Source: Rhabdophis nuchalis
Lineage: Eukaryota > Chordata > Lepidosauria > Squamata > Natricidae
Length of the DNA: 64,000 bases
NCBI GenBank assembly: GCA_039707465.1
Contig: CM077646.1
Location: 75,602,715 to 75,666,714, forward strand
Direction of reading: 5' to 3'
The position numbers and the translations under genes are program-made. The notes below the pieces were generated by a model. The model ran no database searches and was not told where the DNA came from. It saw only the letters and a list, made by a program, of their open reading frames with translations. Of the stretch, positions 1 through 10,056 are shown one piece after another. Position 1 is the first letter of the stretch. The number at the start of each line of letters is the position of its first letter.

Positions 1-629
1 ATTGCTCCAATATTGTTAAAGACTATTCAAAATCAGATTTAGCTTTGATACTGATAGCTGCCCAAAAAGGAATGCCATTAATTGCAGAGTCAAAGAAGTA
101 AAAAAAATAAAAAAATCAAATTAAATTCAAAGAGAAACTGAACTTCCTTATTATACCCAGTGATAAGTTATTACAGTAATATTAGATTGTCATGCATCAC
201 AGGTAAGCAAATGTGAAATCAACTATATATTTTCTTCCTAAAAAGTGAAGAGTTAAGCCAATGTATTAGCACACCTATTTCCTTCCAATATTCCTACACT
301 CTATGTTGAAATAAAATCTCTTCCAGTTTTAGTTGTTTAACTTTTTAATTCAACACTGTTTAAATCACTTTTCAGCTTGAAATAAGAAAGAAAGAAAACA
401 GTATTACTGCTTATAAAACTAACAGTTTAAAATATATTCCTAAAATAGGTAGAAGAAACAAGCCTGCCAATATATAAGCCTTTCAGATCATTTACTATGC
501 AGTATTTAGATTTGTTTGAATTATTAAATATTTAAATTATTAAATATTTACCAGTTAAGCTGCCTTGAAATAAAAACTGAGTAATTTATAGCAAATCCTA
601 TATTATGCTCCTAATTTATTTGAAAACAG
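1..629. other. DNAH12 intron, left edge
   Basis: AT-rich sequence upstream of the first recognisable DNAH12 exon. I see no exon, repeat family or RNA gene in it. The window opens inside an intron, because the exon at 630 starts in phase 0 in the middle of the protein. Confidence 0.6.
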
Positions 630-780
630 ATTACACCAGCTATAACAACCTTTGTGACTGATAAACTTGGAAAGAAATTTGTTGAGCCACCTCCTTTTGA
701 TCTAACAAAAAGTTACTTAGATTCAAATTCTTCAATCCCTTTAATCTTTGTGCTGTCTCCTGGAGCAGATCCTATGGCAA
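630..780 (+). CDS. DNAH12: DNAH12 coding exon
   Basis: Acceptor aaaacag ends at 629 and donor gtaagt begins at 781. It reads from phase 0 (ITPAITTFVTDKLGKK) to LSPGADPMA and ends in phase 1. The split codon is completed to Ser by the next exon. This is the start of the conserved region of the last AAA+ module. Confidence 0.93.
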
Positions 781-873
781 GTAAGTTCACTCATTATACT
801 TGGGGTTTTTTTCCTTACAAAAGCTTCTTGTTAGTTTGGGTATTTTTTATATGAAGTTGCTGAATATCAATAG

Positions 874-1560
874 TCATTGCAAAACATAATTTATATCTAT
901 TAAATTAATAATTAGTCTGTGCCAAGACTCCTTCAGAGCCGCACTTTTCTTTTCTTTTAGAAGGTTCTTGTATTGTGCTTTCAGCTGCTTTAAGTAGTGA
1001 GTGTGATCCTCAGAAGGGGCCTTTTTACTTTTCCTGTACTCCATATTATATGTCCTTTTTAATTGCACGCAGTCTCGATCGAACCATTTTTTAGTCTTTG
1101 AAACCATCCTTATGGGGTGAATTGGTGATCTGTTCCTGAGCACTGAGTTCAAATTTAAAATTAAGGTTTCAAAAGTCTCTAAATAAAGTCCTCCACACTT
1201 GTCCCTTAGTAGAGAAGTGTGAAGCTCTATTGTTTCAGGGGCTATCATCCATTTGGCCACTTTGTTGGCGTTTTTCTCATTCCATGTAATTTTAACCTGA
1301 TTATTTTGCTTCTCTAAACTGGGGAGGTAGGCTGAGCTTGCCCTTAGAGATTGGTGCAGTGCGAGGGTAAGGAGTAATGAATTATGATCACTTTCCAATC
1401 GTGAATCTATCTCCATCTTCGGTAAGAAATTCAGAAGTTCATAAGATATTATCCAGTAATCTATCGTGGATTTTCTTCCTGCTCCCCAATAAGTGTATTC
1501 TGCTGGATAGTCACCCCAAGGGGACCCATTAAGGATACAAAGATCTAAACGTACAGTCAT
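874..1560 (-). pseudogene. Non-LTR retrotransposon endonuclease and linker fragment
   Basis: A 228-codon open frame on the minus strand. The N-terminal part shows the end of an APE-type endonuclease fold: ILNGSPWGDYPAEYTYWG, then STIDYWIISYELL and an SDHNSLLLTL motif, with the SDH as the catalytic His region. It continues into the basic linker found before the reverse transcriptase (KKWFDRDCVQLKRTY). The frame stops before any reverse transcriptase motif, so this is a truncated LINE relic in a DNAH12 intron. The clade is uncertain. It does not look like the L2 copies elsewhere in the window, and 228 codons without a stop is long for a relic. Confidence 0.6.
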
Positions 1561-1849
1561 TTGTCTGGTTTCTCTTCAGATCGTATAAATCTTTTGCCTT
1601 TTTTTCTATTATGTGTTACTGATGCATTAGCCAGGGCAAGAGAAGTGGAATGCAATAAACCTCTGAAGGCACTTGATAATGATCAGACACCCTGCTCTAC
1701 AAGCAATATTTGTCAGGATATCTATGTTAAGTTGAGCAGCTTTAATATAGTCGAAACTTGCCTGAACCAGAATCTGGGCAAGAATAGGTCAAACCTTTAC
1801 CATCTCTCATTTGGATTACTTTAATTTGTTGCACCTATGACTGCCTTAA

Positions 1850-2400
1850 AGTTAATTTGAAACTACAACTGATGGAAAATGCAGCTGCTCACCTACAGAC
1901 CAGTAAAGTCTGCTACAGCACTATAACATTAGCTTCCATGGGTTGCATTGGCTACCAGTGGGTTTCTGAGCCCAATTTAAGAAGCTATTTTTTCACCTAT
2001 AAAGCTCTTTATGACTTGGGTATTCTACATCAGCAGTTCCTAATCTTTTTGGCACCAGGGAAGACAATTTTTCCATGGATCCAGGGGAGGCAGATGGTTT
2101 CAGTTTCACTCACTTACCCACCATTCATCTCCATCTATGTGACTCAGTTCCTAACAGGCCACAGTATCCATCTGTGGCCTAGGATTTAGGAATCCCTGTT
2201 GTACATCTTTGAGACTGCCTGCTTCAGGCTGAATCTGCAAGCCAAGAGAGATGCTGCAGATTCTTTCCAAGAAAATGTTAAAGGGGAAGAAATCCAAAAG
2301 CAGAGTTTCTTTGTTCTATCCTCTCACTCTGGAATAGCTTTCTCTCAGAGGTTAGCTTTTCCCTCATTATCTTCTTGAAAAATAAGAACAGTACTTGTCA
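1850..2400 (+). mobile_element. Decayed CR1/L2-type LINE 3' coding remnant
   Basis: Fragments such as LQLMENAAAHL, followed by FFTYKALYDLG, resemble the [11 protein letters not shown] / FKSLHG region near the C-terminus of CR1/L2 ORF2. Similar coding remnants (QAKRDAADSFQEN) resume after a hAT insertion at 2031-2198. It is strongly diverged, and the boundaries are approximate. Confidence 0.45.
2031..2198 (+). mobile_element. Old hAT-type MITE (caggggtcccca family)
   Basis: The left end cagcagttcctaatc and the right end ggaatccctg are degenerate versions of the termini caggggtcccca / tggggacccctg. Internal words such as ggcaccaggga also match. Flanking 8-mers ttctacat (2023-2030) and ttgtacat (2199-2206) differ at one base, as expected for an old hAT target duplication. 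Confidence 0.65.
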
Positions 2401-2713
2401 TGAGCTAAGTTTCAGATATTATGAGCAGAAGTAGTGCTAGGATATAATACACATAATACAATAATAATGTAATTATTTTTTTTGATGATATAAGCGTCTA
2501 GGTATTTCCAAAATTATGAACATGCAATTATTTGTGTCTTGGTGTATATATTGTCCCATATTAATATATTCATATCCCATACCTACAAATGAAATGTAGA
2601 TATTTATCAAATCTAATTTGGTAAACAAAATGACATGACTTACAAATAGTTTTAGATGTGTGATTTATAATTATTTTCAGACCAATATTAATGTATTACT
2701 GTTTTCGTGCCAG

Positions 2714-2967
2714 GTCTTTTAAAATTTGCAAATGACAAAAATATGATTGGAAGTAAATTTCAGTCCATCTCTTTGGGACAAGGGCAAGGACCAATAGCAA
2801 CAAAAATGATTAGAGAAGGAATGGAGGAAGGGACCTGGGTTTGTTTACAAAACTGCCATCTTGCTGTTTCCTGGATGCCAATGCTGGAGAAAATCTGTGA
2901 AGAGTTTAACAGTGAAACTTGCCATTCCTCTTTCAGACTCTGGCTGACTAGTTATCCATCACCCAAG
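2714..2967 (+). CDS. DNAH12: DNAH12 coding exon
   Basis: Acceptor tgccag ends at 2713; donor gtattt follows 2967. It encodes [37 protein letters not shown] and [10 protein letters not shown]. The QNCHLA and LTSYPSP segments are highly conserved in dynein heavy chains. It ends in phase 0. Confidence 0.95.
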
Positions 2968-3243
2968 GTATTTCAAATGTACCTGAATCTTTATGAAAAA
3001 ATTGTTTTCTATAATAAATAAATCTTTCATAGCTGCCGTGAGATAGCTCCAAAGATGTTCTTTGCGATCCATCATGACTTTAATAAACAAAGCTTTCATA
3101 TTTAATATTTATTTATTATTAAGTTTATTTGCTGTCCATTTTGTGATTTGAGGTGACCTTAAGCTGCTTAAATGTGAAAAAATGTGCAAATTTGAAAAAT
3201 ATAAATATACTCCTGCTTTTTATTTAGAGAAGGAAAGATTAAG

Positions 3244-3541
3244 TAAAGGTAAAGTTCCCCTCGCACATATGTGCTAGTCGTTCCTGACTCTAGGGGGCTT
3301 AGCCATGTTCATGTGGCCAGCATGACTAAACACCAAAGGCGCATGAAGTGCTGTTACCTTCCCACCAAAAGTGGTTCCTTTTTTTCCATTTTATGTGCTT
3401 TTGAACTGCTAGGTTGGCAGAAGCTGGGACAAGTAACAGCAAGTCACTCCTTTATATGGCGCTAGGGATTCAAACCGCTTAACTGCCAACCTTTCTGATC
3501 GACAAGCTCAGCTTCTTAGCCACTGAGCCACCGCATCCAAG
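3244..3541 (-). mobile_element. Sauria-type tRNA-derived SINE
   Basis: On the minus strand the element starts with a tRNA-like head: an A box tggctcagtgg (complement of 3520-3530) and a B-box-like ggtttgaatccc (complement of 3465-3476). It ends in the characteristic ggggaactttaccttta tail. Imperfect flanking repeats aaggaaagattaag and aaggaattattag support retroposition. Sauria SINEs use RTE/BovB LINE machinery. Confidence 0.85.
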
Positions 3542-3686
3542 GAATTATTAGATGAAGTTATTTACCTCAGTGGTATCTACTAATTGTCCAGACAATGCTG
3601 GTTACTGTGATAAATTCTGGCCATTAGGACCCAAGCACAGCCAAAGCTCTATTTTACCTAAATCATGTGGATGCTATTCTTTACAG

Positions 3687-3911
3687 CAGGGGTAGTCAAC
3701 CTTTTTATACTTAACGCCCACTTTTGTATCTCTGTTAGTAGTAACATTTTCTAACCGCCCACCGGTTCTACAGTAATGGTGATTTATAAAGTAGGGAAGT
3801 CAATTAAATTAAAAAAAGGAAAGTGCTTCAGTATTGGGCAAAACCCCTACCGCCCACCATGAAAGCTGGAATGCCCACTCGTGGGCGTAGGGACCAGGTT
3901 GACTACCATTG
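3687..3911 (+). mobile_element. Short hAT-type MITE (caggggtagtcaacc family)
   Basis: The 225-bp element begins caggggtagtcaacc and ends ggttgactaccattg, giving near-perfect terminal inverted repeats. The 8-bp flanks ctttacag (3679-3686) and ctttacaa (3912-3919) differ at one base. It has no coding capacity, so it is non-autonomous. Confidence 0.8.
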
Positions 3912-4519
3912 CTTTACAAGCTAGATTTTTTAAATGTAAAGATTACCTTAATATCCAATACACCCTTACTCATTTCCCACCAACCAGGAAGGTCACATGC
4001 TCTATTAGCACAGCTAGTGTACTCCATAAAAAAAAAATCTTTAGAGAAGTGCAATAGTTAATTCAAGTCAAATGCTACTACTTATCTTTAAAACCCTAAA
4101 TAATTTGGCTACAGGAGTCCTGAAGGTGGTTCTTGCTATATATTTTGGATGGCTCTAAGACTGAGGAAAAGTATTAGATTTATTGTGTATGAAATTGGCT
4201 GTCTGGTACTCCTGAGTCAATTAACACTGAAATTGTTATTAATCTAATTCTCAAGATTAATATATTGATGTTGTACACAATAAAAAAATAGCTGTACTGA
4301 AGGGCAGTAAATGAATTATATATGATTTTTTAAAATAAATCAGAAGAAAACACTATTGAACCTCATGACTTGATTGTTAGATTGATTCATTGATTGATGT
4401 AAGGATGCAAAAAACACCAGGCACAATATTTTAAAAAGGTAGTGTATACCGAATAATTTAAAAGAACATATAAAAAGAGAACTGTACTTAGTAAAGTTAA
4501 CCATGCTTGCATTCCCTAG

Positions 4520-4660
4520 TTTCCAGTCACCATTCTTCAGAATGGTGTGAAGATGACAAATGAGCCTCCTACGGGCCTCCGCCTTAATTTACTTCAGTCT
4601 TTCCTCTCTGACCCGATTTCTGATTCAGACTTTTTTGTTGGGTGTCCTGGAAAGGAGCAG
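4520..4660 (+). CDS. DNAH12: DNAH12 coding exon
   Basis: Acceptor ccctag ends at 4519; donor gtaact starts at 4661. It encodes 47 residues, [17 protein letters not shown] to GKEQ, directly continuing SYPSPK of the previous exon. Phase 0 at both ends. Confidence 0.93.
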
Positions 4661-5293
4661 GTAACTTTCTTCATAAAAATTGGTAAAGAAATCATTAATT
4701 AGCAAAAGTACACAGTTTTGCTTGCCAAATATTAAAGTGTAGCTTTAAAGTATGAAAGTATGGTCTTCTATATAAAGATTTGTGTAGACGATTTGTATTC
4801 TTTGACATTTTTATAAAATTTCTACTGCACATACTTGTTGATATCTCTCTGTCTTGTTATCTTTTTTTCCTCTGCCACAATTTCAACAGTTTTTTTATCC
4901 ATTAGCTCCATAGTCCTACAAAATGGTAACTCTTATTATTTCACTGTTAACTTCAAGGAGGCTAAGTTCTCCATCCTTGTACAATAAAGGAGACTCTTTC
5001 ATCCAATCAATGTATTAAAATAAATGCTCTATGAAGGCTGCTTAGCCGAACAGCAATTAGACAAGTGGCAAACCTCTGAAAGGATGCAGAGTAATATAAA
5101 ATTTTGGTCCTGAATAAAATGTACTGCTGGGAAAAGGCAACTCATTGGACTTAGTGAAAATATCATTGTATGGCCAAAACAACTTTTGAATGTTATTATC
5201 AGCCAAAAGTTTTGTAGATGCATAATTTTTCAGTTGTGTTTGCCTGGCCTTATTTCCATCTGGGTTAACTGAGTGTTTTTTCCCCCCTAAAAG

Positions 5294-5431
5294 AGATGGG
5301 AGAAGCTGCTGTTTGGAGTTTGCTTTTTTCATGCCCTAGTACAGGAGAGAAAAAAATTTGGACCTCTGGGATGGAATATTCCTTATGGATTTAATGAATC
5401 CGACTTGCGAATCAGTGTCAGACAATTGCAG
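5294..5431 (+). CDS. DNAH12: DNAH12 coding exon
   Basis: Acceptor ctaaaag ends at 5293; donor gtaaac starts at 5432. It encodes 46 residues with the dynein signature [19 protein letters not shown] followed by [13 protein letters not shown]. Phase 0 at both ends. Confidence 0.94.
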
Positions 5432-5649
5432 GTAAACCTCTTCATTGTTTCTTCCAAAATCTACCCAAGATTTTGTAACAAAAAGTTCATAAGCTGATTC
5501 CATTCTAAATTCATACTTGAGTAGACCCTAGTACTAAGAAACTCAGATATATCAGTCTGTATTTCATGTCTAATATTTCCTTACCAACAAAAGAAGCTAA
5601 AAAAAACCCTAGTAAACTTGTTTGAAGCATGAACTGTTCTGTTTGACCT

Positions 5650-6110
5650 AGTTACCTACGGGATCGCATCCTACCCCATACATCCCTGCGGCCGATTCGC
5701 TCCCACAGAGAGGGACTTCTCCGGGTGCCGTCCACTAGGCAATGCCAGTGGGCGACGCCCAGGGGAAGGGCCTTCTCTGTGGTTGGCCCAACCATCTGGA
5801 ACGACCTACCCCCTGAACTCAGAACGACCATGGACCTCCGTTCTTTCCGCCAGAAACTCAAGACTTACTTTTTTCAACAGGCCGGCCTGGCCTAATTCTA
5901 CCTAGCCTTTAGCCTGACAACAAATTGTTTTAATTGGTTTTTAAGGGTAATAGTTTTAATTTATTGTAAAGTTTTAGCACAGGGTTAATAATTTAATTTG
6001 ATGTTAAATTTTGTATATTGTCATGTTTATTTATGCTTTTTTAATTTCCTGTGCACCGCCCTGAGTCCCTTTTTGGGAAAGGGAGCGGTATATAAGTTTA
6101 AATATAACTC
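5650..6110 (+). mobile_element. L2 LINE 3'-end fragment
   Basis: It carries the C-terminal end of L2 ORF2 (words matching [11 protein letters not shown] and [11 protein letters not shown] of the copies at 12353 and 47812, with stops). The L2 3' UTR follows, ending in the gcgccgccctgagtcc-like hairpin and ggtatataa. It is diverged from the young copies. It sits in the DNAH12 intron between exons 5294 and 6324. Confidence 0.8.
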
Positions 6111-6323
6111 AAAAAACTCAAACTGTTAAATATATTAATATTAATGTGACTTTTCCATGTTTCTTTGATGTTCTTTGAAGTGAGCATTTCAGAACCCTGC
6201 TAGGAAAAACAGTCCAGTCTTGAAATATTGATACGCTTTTAATAGATCAAAACATTTAGAGAAGTTTAGAGAACACCTGAATATTGTTGTTCTCCACTCT
6301 TGAGTACTTTGTTTACATTTCAG

Positions 6324-6557
6324 CTATTTATAAATGAATATGAACACATCCCATTTGAAGCAATAACTTACCTTACGGGTGAGTGCAACTATGGAGGAAG
6401 AGTGACAGATGACTGGGACAGACGTCTACTACTGACCATGCTTGCTGACTTTTACAATACAGATATAGTGGAGTATTCAAATTATAGGTTTTCTCCCAGT
6501 GGCAACTATTACGCTCCCCCAAGGGGCTCTTATGATGATTACATTGAATTTATTAAG
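6324..6557 (+). CDS. DNAH12: DNAH12 coding exon
   Basis: Acceptor catttcag ends at 6323; donor gtatga starts at 6558. It encodes 78 residues including LTGECNYGGRVTDDWDRR, one of the best conserved C-terminal dynein motifs, and ends DDYIEFIK. Phase 0 at both ends. Confidence 0.96.
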
Positions 6558-6764
6558 GTATGATTTTACGTACAGGGTTCTTGTTTTTAAAAAGTGTTTT
6601 GCAAGCTAAATTCATCTTGAGCGCATTTCTATCTTTAGATACCTTTAATATATTATCTTTTTACTTTATAAAAAGCCACGCGTTGCTGTGTCCCAGTCTG
6701 GTAAAATGGCCAACCAATCTGTGTGTAGATCTACACCTGCACACATACACACAACCACCATATA

Positions 6765-7267
6765 ACCCCCAACCTACCTACCTACTGTATTTCCCCCTCT
6801 CTATCCCTCTACCTACCTACCTACTGTATTTCTCCCTCTCTCTCTATTCCTCTACCTACCTACCTACCTACTGTATTTCTCACTATCTATCTATACACCT
6901 ACCTACCTACCTACCTACGGTATTTCTCCCTCTCTGTCTATCCCTCTACTTACCTACCTACTGTATTTCTTGCTTTCTCCCTCTACCTACCTACCTACCT
7001 ACCTACCTACCTACCTACCTACCTACCTACCTACTGTATTTCTCCCTCTCTATCTATCCCCCTATCTACCTACCTGCCTACCTACTGTATTTCTCCCTAT
7101 CTATCTATCTATCCCCTACCTACCTACCTACCTACCTACCTACTATATTTCTTCCTTTCTCCCTCTACCTACCTACCTACCTACTGTATTTCTCCATCTC
7201 TATCTTTCCCCCTACCTACCTACCTTATTTCTCCCTCTCTATCTATCCCTCTATCTACCTACCTACC
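6765..7267 (+). repeat. Minisatellite of ctac and tctc/tatc blocks
   Basis: A higher-order array. Runs of (ctac)n alternate with an actgtatttctccctctct block and short (tatc)n runs, repeated about ten times with units of roughly 35-75 bases. The translated frames (YLPTYLP...) are artefacts. The same actgtatttctccctctc block reappears at 8415-8440 on the far side of the CR1/hAT block, so that block appears to have been inserted into the array. Confidence 0.85.
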
Positions 7268-8415
7268 GTAATACAATAGCAGAGTTGGAAGGGACCTTGG
7301 AGGTCATCTAGTCCAACTCCCTGCCTAGGCTCTCTCTGTCTGTCTCTCTGTGTGCAAGTCTCTCCCTCCCCCCCACCGAAGCAGCAGAAAGCCCAGCATG
7401 TCAGCGAGCCAGGAGCGGGCGGGCGGGTGCGGGGAGGACCGAAGGCTGCGGCTCCCTAAGCGCCGCCCAGTCCGTCCGGGCGCCGCACGCCCACCTCCCT
7501 CCCAGCCCGTGTGCCGGGCAGCCCTGGAAAGTGCCCCTCGGTGCTCTCTGTGGGCGGCTGTTGCTGCTGCTGCTGCTCCCGAGTCCTGCGACACGCAGTT
7601 CTCGCCGTCCGAGGTCGCCCGGCAGGCGCATCGGGCAGGACAGCCGGGCTGCTCGGACAGCGAGGGCAGAACAAGAAGCAATGGGTGGAAACTAATCAAG
7701 GAGAGAAGCAACTTAGAACTGTGGAGAAATTTCCTGACAGTGAGAACAATTAACCAGTGGAACAGCTTGCCTCCAGAAATTGTGAAGTTGTGAATGCCCC
7801 AACACTGCAAGTCTTCAAGAAGATGTTGGATAGCCATTTATCTGAAATGGTATAGGGTAGTGGTCGGCAAACCGCGGCTCGCGAGCCAGGAGTGGCTCTT
7901 TGGCCCCTCGAGTGTGGCTCTTCCTCCACCCAGCCATGGGCAGACTCTGGGAGCCGCACGCCCACCTTCCTCCTCCCCCAGCGAGCGGGCGCAGGGAGGA
8001 CCGAAGGCTGCGGCTCCCTAAGCGCTGTCTCTATCTACCTACCTACTGTAATACAATAATACAATAGCAGAGTTGGAAGGGGACCTTGGAGGTCATCTAG
8101 TCCAACCCCCTGCCTAGGCAGGAAGCCCTATACCATTTCAAACAAATGGCTATCCAACATCTTCTTAAAGACTTGCAGTGTTGGAGCATTCACAACTTCT
8201 GGAGGCAACTTCTGTTCCACTGGTTAATTGTTCTCACTGTCAGGAAATTTCTCCACAGTTCTAAGTTGCTTCTCTCCTTGATTAGTTTCCACCCATTGCT
8301 TCTTGTTCTGCCCTCAGGTGCTTTGGAGAATAGCTTGACTTCCTCTTCTTTGTGGCACCCCTGAGATATTGGAAGGCTGCTATCCTGTCTCCCCTAGTCC
8401 CTCTTTTATTAAACT
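7268..8415. repeat. Rearranged CR1 / GC-rich hAT block with a palindrome
   Basis: CR1 3'-end sequence appears three times: antisense at 7268-7330, sense at 7663-7853 and antisense at 8051-8415. The sense and last antisense copies share private variants (ctgtggagaaa, cagtgagaac), so they form a near-perfect inverted repeat. GC-rich segments at about 7393-7490 and 7978-8022 repeat each other directly (gaggaccgaaggctgcggct). The start of the last antisense copy also repeats the first one directly. The block looks like a local fold-back duplication. Confidence 0.7.
7859..8025 (+). mobile_element. hAT-like fragment (agtggtcggcaaaccgcggctc end)
   Basis: It starts agtggtcggcaaaccgcggc and continues tcgcgagccaggagtggctc. 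That resembles the 5' end of a vertebrate hAT family whose terminus reads cagnggtcggcaaac. The matching right terminus is not evident because the segment runs into the repeated GC-rich block. Partial copy. Confidence 0.5.
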
Positions 8416-8439
8416 GTATTTCTCCCTCTCTCTCTCTCT

Positions 8440-8756
8440 ATGGGCCACCTGGGAGTTTGCTATCTCAGTGCCTTCTTTTGGCCCTTTTAGGCCTCCGTAC
8501 AGTGTTCCTGAGGAAATGACTGTTGGAAATGCCTGGTGGGCGGGGCTACAGGGAGGTGAAAACCTGATCAGTGGGTACATTTTACATGTGTGTACCTTGC
8601 ACACGATACACATGTGCTAGGCACAAAATGAGTAGGTATTCTATTATCGGAAGTCCTTAGCAACATTGTGTCAAAATTTGAGGCAGATCGGTTCAGTAGT
8701 TTTTGAGATTAGTGGATTCGTACAAACTATTTTACATTTTTATTTATATAGATAGT
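8440..8756 (+). repeat. Unclassified interspersed repeat 3' part
   Basis: It ends with gaggcagatcggttcagtag, tttttgagattagtgg and a tatatagatag terminus, a pattern I associate with multi-copy squamate repeats. The word cacgcgttgctgtg near 6678 may be its 5' end, which would make the minisatellite and CR1 block internal. I cannot assign a family. Confidence 0.35.
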
Positions 8757-8981
8757 GCCAAATGAAATCCAAATTTTAAAAAATATACAATGTTCAGCAT
8801 GCTGAATGCTGGTATAGCATTGGTTTAAGTGTAAAAAAAAAATTCTTTATGCTAGAAGAAGAATTCCTGCTGATTATTTGCAGAGCTATTCAATTCTCAG
8901 GTGATCTGCCAGATGGTTAAATTAATTGATTAGATTAGGATTTCCTCAGTCCTACATAATTAATTTTGTCTTATTATCTAG

Positions 8982-9170
8982 AATCTTCCTATTAGTCAGC
9001 AACCAGAAGTGTTTGGACTGCATGATAATGTAGATATATCAAAGGATCTTCAACAAACAAAAATCATTTTTGAATCTCTTCTGCTGACACAAGGAGGAAG
9101 CAATCAAGGAGGGTCTAAAAGTGGTGGTGACAGCACTTTATATGAAATTGCAGATGACATCCTTAACAAG
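8982..9170 (+). CDS. DNAH12: DNAH12 coding exon
   Basis: Acceptor ttatctag ends at 8981; donor gtaata starts at 9171. It encodes 63 residues, NLPISQQPEVFGLHDNVDIS to DDILNK. It includes a Gly/Ser-rich stretch (GGSNQGGSKSGGDS) at a point where family members vary in length. Phase 0 at both ends. Confidence 0.93.
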
Positions 9171-9457
9171 GTAATATGAACAAGGTAGTATAGTATGTAA
9201 ATTATAATATAACTGCTTCAGAATTATTTTTCTGATGTTAGCCTAATTTGGTCTAATCTAATCTATATTGTTTAAAGCAGGGGTCCCCACCCTTTTTTGC
9301 ACCAGGGACCGGTTTCATTTTAAAGAAAACTCTGCGAACCGGCTGAGTGGCTCAGCAGTGATGTGACTGGGTGGGCGTGGCCAATTTGGAAAATGTGAAA
9401 CTCACTTAACAATGGTCTTGGTTAGCAACCAAACTTTTGGGCTCAATTGTGGTCATA

Positions 9458-9905
9458 AGTTCTCTCTCTCTCTCTCTTTCTTTTTCTTTCTGTCCTTCTG
9501 TCTTTCTTTCTTTCTTTCTCTGTCTCTTTCTTTCCTTCCCTCTTTCTTTCTGTTTCTCTCTCTATTTCTTTCTTTCTCTCTTTATTTTTTTCTCTTTCTC
9601 TCCCTCTTTCTCTCCCTCTTTCTCTCTCTTTCTCATTTTTCTTTCTTTCCTTCTTTCTCTCTCTCTTTATTTCTTTCTCTTTCTCCCTTTCTCTTTCCCT
9701 CTTTCTCTCTCCCTCTCTTTCTTTCTCTTTCTGTCTCTTTTTCTTTCTTTCCCTCTCTTTCTCTTTCTCTCTTTCTTTTTCTCTTTCTTTCCTTTGTCTC
9801 TTTCTCTTTTTCTCTGTCTGTCTTTTTTTCTCTCTCTCTCCCACTTTCTTTTTCTTTCTTTCTCTTTCTCTCTTTTTCTTTCTGTCTCTCTCTCCTTCGT
9901 CTGCC
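9458..9905 (+). repeat. Polypyrimidine (tttc/tctc)n tract
   Basis: About 450 bases of almost pure C and T on the + strand, interrupted by isolated G. Long translated frames here on both strands are low-complexity artefacts. The tract is internal to the hAT element at 9278-10601. Confidence 0.95.
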
Positions 9906-9915
9906 CATCTCTGTC

Positions 9916-9918
<3 letters not shown>

Positions 9919-9958
<40 letters not shown>
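9919..9958 (+). repeat. (GT)n microsatellite
   Basis: About 20 gt units. A second (GT)n run of about 14 units lies at 10025-10053. Both are inside the hAT element. Confidence 0.95.
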
Positions 9959-9959
<1 letters not shown>

Positions 9960-10020
9960 TCGCATTCAGGCACTTAATCACTCATTCTGTGCCTCTGTCT
10001 ATCTTTCTCTCCCTCCCTCC

Positions 10021-10056
<36 letters not shown>

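Noticed and set aside
3465..3530. tRNA gene (A and B box seen)
   Set aside because: The boxes belong to the tRNA-like head of a Sauria SINE, which continues into the SINE body and tail and has a target duplication.
6765..7267. CRISPR-like spaced repeat array
   Set aside because: Units vary in length and are low complexity, and the window is a vertebrate genome.
6560..7311. A 239-codon frame starting right after a DNAH12 exon
   Set aside because: It runs through the exon's splice donor into the ctac minisatellite; low complexity only.
7350..8021. Several GC-rich open frames on both strands
   Set aside because: They overlap hAT and CR1 fragments and have no recognisable protein; two of them are simply antisense of CR1.
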